In this document: positions 1-6,024 of the stretch, in pieces | Layout of the letters: each line of letters starts with the position of its first letter | Position numbering within the stretch: the stretch's first letter is position 1 | Program-made: the position numbers and the translations under genes | Source of the DNA: Hyphomicrobiales bacterium | Lineage (GTDB): Bacteria > Pseudomonadota > Alphaproteobacteria > Rhizobiales > Aestuariivirgaceae | NCBI GenBank assembly: GCA_012032065.1 | Contig: JAAURV010000063.1 | Coordinates: 1 to 11,494, forward strand | Direction of reading: 5' to 3' | DNA: 11,494 nt | Notes under the pieces: generated by a model | Told to the model about the DNA's origin: nothing | The model's database searches: none | Seen by the model: only the letters and a program-made list of their open reading frames with translations

Positions 1-1295
1 CCGCCGAACTCCGTTACTCATCCGGCCCCTATCTTGGCATGTGGGCCGAACTCGGCGCGATGACGTCCTTCGCCTGCTACGATTTGAAGAACGTCCGCTC
101 GCGCGGCTACGAGATTCTGGTTAATCGCCCGAAGACGGCTCCCTATCGCGCGCCTTCCGCTCCGATGGCCGCCTTCGCCGTCGAGAGTGTGATCGACGAT
201 CTCGCCAAGAAGATCGGGATGGACCCGGTCGACTTCCGAATCAAGAATGCGGCGAAGCAGGGCACGCAATCGTCCTACGGCCCGGTCTATGGCCCGATCG
301 GCATTGGCCCCACACTCGAAGCCGCGAAGAACCATCCGCACATGAAAACTCCCTTGGGCAAAAACCAGGGGCGTGGCATGGCTTGCGGCTTCTGGTTCAA
401 CTTCGGCGGCCAGACTTGCACCGACATCAATGTCGGCGTGGATGGCACGGTGACGCTCACCGTGGGCACCATCGATGTCGGCGGCTCGCGCGCCTCGCTG
501 TCGCTGATCGCGGCCGAGGAACTCGGCATTCCCTACGAGAGCGTCAAGGCCGTCGTTGCCGATACCGGCACGCTCGGCCACAACGACATGACCGACGGCA
601 GCCGCGGCACCTTCTCCTCCGGCATGGCCACCGTATTCGCCGCGCGCGATACGATCCGTGTGCTGAAGGAGCGCGCCGCCAAGATGTGGGAAATCCCGGT
701 CGAGGACGTGATCTGGGAAGACGGTCATGCCAAGGCCAAGGGCGAAGGCCGCGGCAACCTGGCGCCATTATCGCTCAAGGAAATCGCGGCAGCCGCCGCC
801 AACACCGGCGGCCCCGTCGCCGGCCATAACGAGATCGTGGCCGATGGCGCGGGCGTCTCCTTCGCCACGCATATCTGCGACGTCGAGGTCGATCTTGAAA
901 CCGGCCGCACGAGGATCCTCCGCTACACAGTGATCCAGGATGCCGGCAAAGCGATCCATCCCTCCTATGTCGAGGGCCAATATCAGGGTGGTGCCGCGCA
1001 AGGCATCGGCTGGGCCCTCAACGAGGAGTACATCTATGGCAAGGATGGCCGCTTGCAAAACCCGGGCTTCCTCGATTACCGCATCCCGGTCTGCTCGGAC
1101 CTGCCCTTCATCGACACGGTGATCCTCGAGATTCCCAACCCCAATCACCCTTACGGCGTGCGCGGCGTTGGCGAAACTTCGATCGTGCCGCCGCTCGCGA
1201 CCATCGGCAACGCGATGTCCAATGCGATCGGCGTGCGTTTGGACCACGTGCCGATGTCGCCGCCGCGCATCCTGAAGGCGCTCGCGGGAGCCTGA
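1..1295 (+). CDS. Xanthine dehydrogenase family molybdopterin-binding (large) subunit, 5'-truncated by the window edge
   Basis: The open frame runs in from the left edge (first full codon at nt 3) and ends with TGA at 1293-1295, giving about 430 C-terminal residues of a protein usually 700-800 aa long. Family knowledge: these subunits hold the Mo-cytosine or Mo-pterin cofactor and hydroxylate purines, N-heterocycles, aldehydes or CO, passing electrons to 2Fe-2S and FAD subunits. Seen here: a PYRAPSAP segment followed by the 'ES.iDdlA...g.DPvdfR..N' helix (about nt 147-250), a glycine-rich RGMACGFWFNFGG stretch (about nt 370-410), the VGTIDVGGS pterin-binding-type segment, and GVRGVGETS near the end. 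The Glu of GVGE (codon 1173-1175) is the family's catalytic base, so the fragment looks intact. There is no CoxL-type AYRCSFR loop in the visible part, so CO dehydrogenase is unlikely. The substrate cannot be named. The stop overlaps the next gene's ATG (TGATG), implying translational coupling. Confidence 0.9.
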   Translation, partial: AELRYSSGPYLGMWAELGAMTSFACYDLKNVRSRGYEILVNRPKTAPYRAPSAPMAAFAVESVIDDLAKKIGMDPVDFRIKNAAKQGTQSSYGPVYGPIGIGPTLEAAKNHPHMKTPLGKNQGRGMACGFWFNFGGQTCTDINVGVDGTVTLTVGTIDVGGSRASLSLIAAEELGIPYESVKAVVADTGTLGHNDMTDGSRGTFSSGMATVFAARDTIRVLKERAAKMWEIPVEDVIWEDGHAKAKGEGRGNLAPLSLKEIAAAAANTGGPVAGHNEIVADGAGVSFATHICDVEVDLETGRTRILRYTVIQDAGKAIHPSYVEGQYQGGAAQGIGWALNEEYIYGKDGRLQNPGFLDYRIPVCSDLPFIDTVILEIPNPNHPYGVRGVGETSIVPPLATIGNAMSNAIGVRLDHVPMSPPRILKALAGA

Positions 1296-1540
1296 TGCCG
1301 GTCATTCATCTATGGGGCGCGCTCCGTCCGGCTGCTGGCGGAGCCGCCACCGTGGATGTGGAGGCACAAACCATCCGCGAGCTGTTCCGGAAGCTCGAAG
1401 AGCAGTACCCCGGCATGGCGGAGCACATCAAGCGCGGCGTTGCCGTTTCGATTGATGGCAAGATCTTTCGCGACACGTGGGGCCAGCCTTTGCCGGGAAA
1501 TGCGGAAATCTATCTCCTGCCCCGCATTCCAGGAGGCTGA
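1295..1540 (+). CDS. MoaD/ThiS family sulfur-carrier-like protein
   Basis: An 81-residue protein of the length expected for the MoaD/ThiS beta-grasp family. It starts HLWGALRP, contains the 'tIreLfrkLeeqYPGm' helix typical of MoaD, the 'VSIDGKI' strand, and ends in LPRIPGG. The C-terminal Gly-Gly is the diagnostic feature: in MoaD and ThiS it is adenylylated and thiocarboxylated to donate sulfur. The ATG at 1295 overlaps the preceding stop (TGATG), and the stop lies 5 nt before the amidase start. Sitting between a molybdenum hydroxylase and an amidase, it may supply sulfur for molybdopterin or for the terminal Mo=S ligand of that enzyme; this is inference from position only. It is probably a pathway-specific paralogue rather than the housekeeping moaD, because no moaE or other cofactor gene is adjacent, so no symbol is assigned. 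Confidence 0.85.
   Translation: MPVIHLWGALRPAAGGAATVDVEAQTIRELFRKLEEQYPGMAEHIKRGVAVSIDGKIFRDTWGQPLPGNAEIYLLPRIPGG
1531..1536 (+). promoter_or_regulatory. Strong Shine-Dalgarno (AGGAGG) of the amidase gene, inside the MoaD-like Gly-Gly codons
   Basis: AGGAGG at 1531-1536 is a perfect Shine-Dalgarno, 9 nt before GTG 1546. It decides the amidase start over the longer in-frame ATG at 1477, which would lie deep inside the MoaD-like gene. The same bases form most of the GGA GGC codons (1532-1537) for the terminal Gly-Gly of the upstream protein. Confidence 0.8.
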
Positions 1541-1545
1541 ACATC

Positions 1546-2949
1546 GTGACGGAGCTCAATTGGTTAAGTGCGGCCGAACTCGCCAAGGGTTACGGCTCGA
1601 AGCGGTTCTCGCCGGTTGAAGCCACGAAAGCCTGCCTCGCCCAGATTGAAGCCTATGACGGCAAGATCAACGCCATGTGCGGCATTCATGCAGAAGAAGC
1701 GCTCCAATCCGCGAAAGCAAGTGAAGCCCGCTGGCACAAAGGCGCGGAGTTGAGCCTGCTCGATGGCGTGCCAGCGGTGGTGAAGGACCTGATCCTGGTC
1801 AAAGGCTGGCCCACCCGGCGCGGATCGAGAACCGTCGATCCTAATCAGCAATGGGTGCACGACGGCCCATCGGTTGCGCGGCTCCGCGAAGCGGGATGCG
1901 TTCTCCTGGGTCAGACCACCACGCCCGAATTCGGCTGGAAGGGCGTCACCGACTCGCCGCTCACCGGCATCACCCGCAATCCGTGGGATCTTTCGAAAAC
2001 GCCCGGCGGCTCGTCGGGCGGATCGTCCGCCGCAGCCGCAGCGGGTTACGCACCGTTGACACTCGGCACCGATGGCGGCGGCTCAATCCGCATTCCGGCG
2101 GGCTTCGCCGGCATCTTCGGCCACAAGCCATCCTATGGCCGCGTTCCCGCCTGGCCGCTCTCGCCCTTCGGCACCGTCGCCCATGTTGGCCCGATGACCC
2201 GAACGGTCGAAGACGCGGCGCTGATGATGAACGCCATCTCGAAACCCGATGTTCGCGACTGGACCTCGCTGCCATACGACTCGCGCGACTTCGTCAAAGG
2301 CTTAACAGGTGGAGTAAAGGGCCTCCGCATCGCATTCAGCCCGCGCCTTGGCCATGCGGAAGTCGATCCCGAGATTGCATCGCTGATCGCCGCCGCCGTG
2401 AAGCAGCTCGCCGAACTGGGCGCGATTGTCGAAGAGACCGATCCCGGCTTCGAAGACCCTGCCGAATGCTTCCGCGTTCTCTGGTGGTCGGGCGTTCGCG
2501 CCCTTCTCGGCCCCCTCCCCAAAGAGAAACGCGCGTTGCTCGATGACGGCCTCGCCGACGTTCTCGAACAATCGATGTCAATCACGCTGGAGCAGCATCT
2601 CGATGCCGTGAAAGCGCGCGGCCTTCTCGGCACACACATGCGTCAGTTCATGGAGAACTACAATCTCATGATTACGCCCACGCTTCCAATTCCCGCATTC
2701 GGCGCGGGCCTGTTGGCGCCGGAAACCGTTGGCCCAAGGAAGTGGGTGAACTGGACGCCCTTCAGCTATCCCTTCAACCTCACCCAGCAGCCCGCCTGCA
2801 GCGTGCCCTGCGGATTCACCAAATCGGGTTTGCCTGCCGGACTTCACATCATTGGCCGCATGCATGATGACTGGACCGTGCTCCGCGCGGCGCATGCCTA
2901 TCAGCAGTCAACAAGCTGGCACGAACGCCACCCCCAGCTCACACTGTAG
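1546..2949 (+). CDS. Amidase (amidase signature family)
   Basis: A 467-aa enzyme, normal length for the amidase signature family, which hydrolyses amide bonds through a Ser-cisSer-Lys triad. The triad is visible: Lys80 in VPAVVKDLIL, cis-Ser156 in TPGGSSGGSS and nucleophile Ser180 in GTDGGGSIRIPAG, with the family's usual 24-residue spacing between the serines. The glycine/serine-rich signature spans about residues 150-195, and the C-terminal 'PacSvPcGft.sGLPaGLhIiGr' block is present. No signal peptide is evident, so it is probably cytoplasmic. The GTG start at 1546 is chosen for the perfect AGGAGG 9 nt upstream; the alternative ATG at 1477 overlaps the previous gene without a good ribosome site. 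The context suggests hydrolysis of an amide formed after ring hydroxylation of an N-heterocycle, but the substrate is unknown. GatA is an unlikely alternative since gatB/gatC are absent. Confidence 0.92.
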   Translation: MTELNWLSAAELAKGYGSKRFSPVEATKACLAQIEAYDGKINAMCGIHAEEALQSAKASEARWHKGAELSLLDGVPAVVKDLILVKGWPTRRGSRTVDPNQQWVHDGPSVARLREAGCVLLGQTTTPEFGWKGVTDSPLTGITRNPWDLSKTPGGSSGGSSAAAAAGYAPLTLGTDGGGSIRIPAGFAGIFGHKPSYGRVPAWPLSPFGTVAHVGPMTRTVEDAALMMNAISKPDVRDWTSLPYDSRDFVKGLTGGVKGLRIAFSPRLGHAEVDPEIASLIAAAVKQLAELGAIVEETDPGFEDPAECFRVLWWSGVRALLGPLPKEKRALLDDGLADVLEQSMSITLEQHLDAVKARGLLGTHMRQFMENYNLMITPTLPIPAFGAGLLAPETVGPRKWVNWTPFSYPFNLTQQPACSVPCGFTKSGLPAGLHIIGRMHDDWTVLRAAHAYQQSTSWHERHPQLTL

Positions 2950-2953
2950 TGGA

Positions 2954-3256
2954 TTACGAGTCCAGCCCGGCCAAAACCTTCGGCTGATCTTCCCAGCCTT
3001 CGCCGGAGCCGATGATGCAGGTGCGGCCCTTGGTGTCGGTGGCGAGCAGCGTCCAGGTACCTTCGTCGCCGACGAACAGTTCGATGACAGTCGTCTGGCT
3101 GGTCAGCCCAAGGCCCTGCCGCGCTTCCTTGTAGCGGGACGAGAGCTGCTTGGTGATGGCATCGTGTGTAGAGCAAGGCGTTGCGGCCTGGGCCGGCAGA
3201 ACCGGGAGTATCAGGGAGGCGGCAATGGCCGCCAGGGAGAGCTTTAGCTTGGTCAT
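2954..3256 (-). CDS. Small exported protein of unknown function with two mature cysteines
   Basis: A 100-aa protein with a clear Sec signal peptide: MTKLKL positive start, a hydrophobic core at about residues 7-22, and a likely cleavage after AQA at residue 24. The mature part is about 76 aa with Cys28 and Cys80, which could form a disulfide in the periplasm, and contains ELFVGDEGTWTLLATD and a CIIGSGEGWED segment. I recognise this pattern (ELF..., a short 'GtWT' strand, Cys, then SGEgW) from short conserved hypothetical proteins common in rhizobia, but I know of no assigned function. The ATG at 3256 is preferred over the in-frame TTG at 3268 because a GAGG Shine-Dalgarno sits 6 nt before the ATG. 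It is convergent with the amidase, with only 4 nt between the stop codons. Confidence 0.78.
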   Translation of the reverse strand: MTKLKLSLAAIAASLILPVLPAQAATPCSTHDAITKQLSSRYKEARQGLGLTSQTTVIELFVGDEGTWTLLATDTKGRTCIIGSGEGWEDQPKVLAGLDS

Positions 3257-3287
3257 GGCACACCTCAATGGTTGATCTATGAGCGTA

Positions 3288-3315
3288 AATGTATGCCTTC
3301 CATTCTGAATGTCGA
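3288..3315 (-). promoter_or_regulatory. Possible promoter for the small exported protein
   Basis: On the minus strand a TCGACA (-35-like, 5 of 6 matches to TTGACA; bases 3310-3315) is followed after 16 nt by TACATT (-10-like, 4 of 6; bases 3288-3293), about 32 nt before the ATG at 3256. The match is moderate, so this is a candidate only. Confidence 0.3.
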
Positions 3316-3461
3316 ATGAACACCTTTGACAGGATCAGGCGCAGGAAAAGCCCGAAAACAAAGGATTTCCGCGCTTTCCCGCGTTCAGCTTCACGGACCC
3401 TTCACGCCCTCTCCGCTCCGTTCACGGCCTCGTCACCTTGCATGAAACCGCGGCACTGATA

Positions 3462-3480
3462 GTCTCCCGCCCGGGAGGAC
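3462..3480 (+). promoter_or_regulatory. Inverted repeat covering the Shine-Dalgarno of the RbsD/FucU gene
   Basis: CTCCCG (3464-3469), two bases, then CGGGAG (3472-3477) form a perfect inverted repeat. It can extend outward to GTC/GAC (3462-3464 with 3478-3480) with one bulged G. The right arm contains the GGGAGG Shine-Dalgarno (3473-3478) located 7 nt before ATG 3486, so in RNA the ribosome site could be partly paired. The loop would be about 4 nt after opening the central pair. A regulatory effect is inference. Confidence 0.4.
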
Positions 3481-3485
3481 AAATC

Positions 3486-3938
3486 ATGCTGAAGCTGATC
3501 GACAACATTTTGAACGCCGATGTTCTGCAGGCGCTCCGCGCCATGGGGCATGGCGACGATCTCGTTCTCTGCGACACCAACTTTCCCGCGGACTCGGTAG
3601 CTCGCCAGACAGTGACCGGCGAGCTCCTGCGCATCGACAATGTGACGGCGGGCCGCGCCGCGCGCGCCGTCCTCTCGGTCTTTCCGCTCGACAGCTTCGT
3701 CGACAAGCCGGCATTGCGCATGGAGATCGTCGGAAAACCAAACGAGGTTCCGCCGGTGCAAGCGGAGGTGCAGGCCGAGATCGACAAGGCCGAAGGCAAG
3801 TCCTGGCCCATGGGCTCGATCGAGCGCTTCGCTTTCTACGAAGCCGCGAAGAAATCCTACTGCATCATTCAAACCGGCGAGCGCCGTTTCTACGGCTGCT
3901 TCATTTTCAAGAAGGGCGTGATTCCGCCCGACGCTTGA
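3486..3938 (+). CDS. RbsD/FucU family protein (L-fucose mutarotase-like)
   Basis: A 150-aa protein, the usual length for FucU-type sugar mutarotases, which interconvert the alpha and beta anomers of L-fucose or related sugars and act as ring-shaped oligomers in the cytoplasm. Diagnostic parts seen: MLKLIDNILNADVLQALRAM at the start, the GHGD motif at 21-24 followed by 'LvLcDtNFPA' (26-35), the 'FPLDSFV' strand (66-72), the ERFAFYEAAKK block (113-123), and C-terminal 'GERrFYGcfIfKKGV'. The ERFAFYE and YG residues are more FucU-like than RbsD-like. The ATG at 3486 is chosen because GGGAGG lies 7 nt upstream; a longer ATG at 3438 lacks a ribosome site. No fucose or ribose transporter or kinase is adjacent, so the sugar is not defined by context. 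It is convergent with the SGNH gene, with a 3-nt gap. Confidence 0.9.
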   Translation: MLKLIDNILNADVLQALRAMGHGDDLVLCDTNFPADSVARQTVTGELLRIDNVTAGRAARAVLSVFPLDSFVDKPALRMEIVGKPNEVPPVQAEVQAEIDKAEGKSWPMGSIERFAFYEAAKKSYCIIQTGERRFYGCFIFKKGVIPPDA

Positions 3939-3941
3939 TCG

Positions 3942-6011
3942 TTACTGCGCTTCTAGATCGCGCGCGATCATGGGACGAATGTCCATGAGGATTGCATCCG
4001 CCATGGCGGCCTGGCCCTCGGCAGTGGGATGCATCGCGCCGGTGGTTTCCGAAAAGGTCGCGGCGGAGGATTTCTCGTCGATCTTGCCGTTGCGGGTGAT
4101 GACCTTCTGGTTCACCGTCATGAACGCGTCGTTGAAGCTGCGAACCCATCTTTGCCGGAGCGCATATGGATAATTCCGCGCCGAAGGATCGTATGGCCGC
4201 CACTGCTTGATCTCGCCCGACCAGCTTTGCTCACACGTCAGCGTCGGCTTTTCCGCGTCGCCCCAGCATGGAAGCATCAATGCCTCCGCCGGATCGTCCG
4301 CCTTCCTGCTGTTGCGCGCGCAAAAGCCGTGACCTGTGAAACCCTTGTCCGCATAGATTCGCCCAGCGAACGTCCAACCCATGTCGCCCGCGATATCGCC
4401 CATGCGCTTGTCGAGTTCCGCCAGAACGGCATGAACGCGCTCGAGCCGTCCGCCGCCCGCGGCAAGCCATGACGAGAAACCGTCGAGCGACTGGTTAGCG
4501 GCATAATTATGTTCGGAGTCCTCTTCGCCTTCGTCGGGGCCCGCGGCGCAAACGTTACCGTTCTCGTCGACGAGCACATCGGGGTACGCCGTGAGCACCA
4601 CGCGCGAAGCATCGAACACGGCATCGCTTGGGCTTGAATAGAGCGGAACCGATTTTTCCAGCGCCTTGCCGAGGTCGGCGTAAGCATCAGGCAGAATGTC
4701 GCGGATGTTTTTCGCGAACTGTTTCGCTGAAACCGTCGCCCCGAAGAATTTGGCGAGGCTCGCGGACGTGCTGGGCCGGAGCGTCACCCAGGCGACGACG
4801 TTGGCGAAACCGACATCATTGCCGCCCGCCGAGAGCAGCATGTAGTCGACGTGACGCTTGAAAGCCTTGTCCGGACAAAACCAGATGCCATCCTCGCGAT
4901 CGAGTTCATTGTGGCAAAGATCGCCAAGAAGACGGCGCAACTGCGCGTCCTTGCTGTCACCTTGCACATAGGGGGAAGGCGCCGCGCCATCGACGGCGGA
5001 CGATGCCCTCAACGCTTCTCGCTCCACATATTCCTGCGCGCCGAGGATTCCGTTTTCGATGCTGGCCCCCGAACACGCGTAACCAAGATAGGTGACCGAG
5101 ACATGCGGATTTTCGATGCCGACTTGCAATGCCGCGCGAAGCTGATGGCTGTAGAGCGAGCGGTGACAGAGCCGGTCTTGCCACGTGGCCGATCCGTTGT
5201 CGCCGGCATTGGCTCTGGCCGGATAGAGATTGCGCGTGCGGCGCTCGGCCGAAAACTCCACCGGCACATCCGGATTGCCCTCGCCCGATGCGAAGCTGTC
5301 GCCCAGGCCCACGATCAGGAGGTCGCGCACTTTCGCACTCAGGCTGATGGCAGGCGCGCCGCCGATCGAAACGGAAATTTCGCCGCCATCGGGATAGGGC
5401 AACGAGATGCCGCCCACTCTTTCGCCGCACGATGCGCGGCCGGCTTCCACGCCATTCACCTGCCACACGCATATCGTTGACTTGGGCAACGGTTCGGACG
5501 CAGCCGCGCTCAGCCACACCTCGATCTCGTGGCTTGTGGGATTGAGATAGGCATCGATCCCGCCGCAGGCCGAATGACGCCGCTTTTCCGAATCCCAGCA
5601 GGTGCGGCCTTCGGCGCGCGACGCCCAGCCGCGCCAGTCGTATTTCGTGCGGAGAATATTGCTGAAGGCGATGTAGCGGTCGTTCAACACATGCTCGCCG
5701 CCGAGCACCGCCGTTTGCCGCGCCAGCCGCTGCTTCGTCTCGGCCTCGTAGTCGAGATTGCCCAATTTGAGCATATACTGCCGCCAAGCGACGTCGTGCA
5801 TGCGGAACAGCGCCACATCGTCGAAGAAGCGGAACCGGTTAGTTACCTTCCACTCGATTTGGAAAGCACCGCCCAAACTCTGGGCACGCGCCTCGCCGCT
5901 CGCCTGAAGCAGCAAGGCCGCAAAAGCACGGCAATTAAGCGCATGATCGGTTTGGGCCTCTCTCGACCGTTCCTTTTGCAGCCGAAGCGAGCCAAAATAG
6001 GGCAAGATCAT
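3942..6011 (-). CDS. SGNH/GDSL hydrolase family protein, large, probably exported; N-terminus likely disrupted by a frameshift
   Basis: From the in-frame ATG at 6011 the product is 689 aa. SGNH hydrolases are serine esterases/lipases or carbohydrate-acyl hydrolases. Blocks seen: GLGDSFASGEG (Ser239, block I), YLGYACSGASIENG (about 309-321, block II-like Gly), LLSAGGNDVGF (396-399, GGND, block III) and GAMHPTAEGQ (His661, block V). The usual Asp three residues before the His is replaced by Gly. Residues about 45-225 form an N-terminal domain with Cys pairs that I do not recognise. The first ~30 residues look unlike a real N-terminus. In the neighbouring frame an ATG at 5944 begins MRLIAVLL, and one added G near 5920 joins it to ALLLQASGEARAQ of this frame, giving a classic signal peptide and a 667-aa protein. 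I suspect that is the true start (3942-5944). The gene lies 13 nt after the RTX stop (80 nt from the alternative start), so the two are probably co-transcribed. Confidence 0.82.
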   Translation of the reverse strand: MILPYFGSLRLQKERSREAQTDHALNCRAFAALLLQASGEARAQSLGGAFQIEWKVTNRFRFFDDVALFRMHDVAWRQYMLKLGNLDYEAETKQRLARQTAVLGGEHVLNDRYIAFSNILRTKYDWRGWASRAEGRTCWDSEKRRHSACGGIDAYLNPTSHEIEVWLSAAASEPLPKSTICVWQVNGVEAGRASCGERVGGISLPYPDGGEISVSIGGAPAISLSAKVRDLLIVGLGDSFASGEGNPDVPVEFSAERRTRNLYPARANAGDNGSATWQDRLCHRSLYSHQLRAALQVGIENPHVSVTYLGYACSGASIENGILGAQEYVEREALRASSAVDGAAPSPYVQGDSKDAQLRRLLGDLCHNELDREDGIWFCPDKAFKRHVDYMLLSAGGNDVGFANVVAWVTLRPSTSASLAKFFGATVSAKQFAKNIRDILPDAYADLGKALEKSVPLYSSPSDAVFDASRVVLTAYPDVLVDENGNVCAAGPDEGEEDSEHNYAANQSLDGFSSWLAAGGGRLERVHAVLAELDKRMGDIAGDMGWTFAGRIYADKGFTGHGFCARNSRKADDPAEALMLPCWGDAEKPTLTCEQSWSGEIKQWRPYDPSARNYPYALRQRWVRSFNDAFMTVNQKVITRNGKIDEKSSAATFSETTGAMHPTAEGQAAMADAILMDIRPMIARDLEAQ
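5916..5926 (-). other. Probable single-base frameshift in the SGNH signal peptide
   Basis: On the minus strand the sequence reads CTTTTGCGGCCTTG. With one extra G (CTTTTGGCGGCC) the ATG at 5944 is joined to the hydrolase frame and encodes MRLIAVLLAALLLQ followed by ASGEARAQ and then S. That is a basic start, a hydrophobic core and an Ala-x-Ala-like cleavage region. An AGAGAGG lies 12 nt before that ATG, a slightly long but usable Shine-Dalgarno spacing. The 6011 start has no clear ribosome site. Confidence 0.65.
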
Positions 6012-6024
6012 GCGCTTGCAACGG

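Noticed and set aside
18..728. A 236-codon minus-strand frame opposite the molybdenum hydroxylase
   Set aside because: Antisense to a well-supported coding region, His/Arg/Gly-rich, no recognisable motif or ribosome site.
1477..1545. Longer amidase starting at ATG 1477
   Set aside because: It would overlap the MoaD-like gene by 64 nt and ignores the perfect AGGAGG before GTG 1546; the extra residues do not resemble an amidase N-terminus.
2901..3323. A 140-codon minus-strand frame overlapping the small exported protein
   Set aside because: The overlapping frame 2954-3256 has a signal peptide and a ribosome site; this one has neither.
3326..3331. Perfect TTGACA upstream of the FucU-like gene
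   Set aside because: No -10-like hexamer occurs 16-18 nt downstream (AGCCCG region), so a promoter cannot be supported.
3390..3426. Three TTCACG copies (3390, 3401, 3421) before the FucU-like gene
   Set aside because: A six-base word with irregular spacing in a simple-composition stretch; not enough to call an operator.
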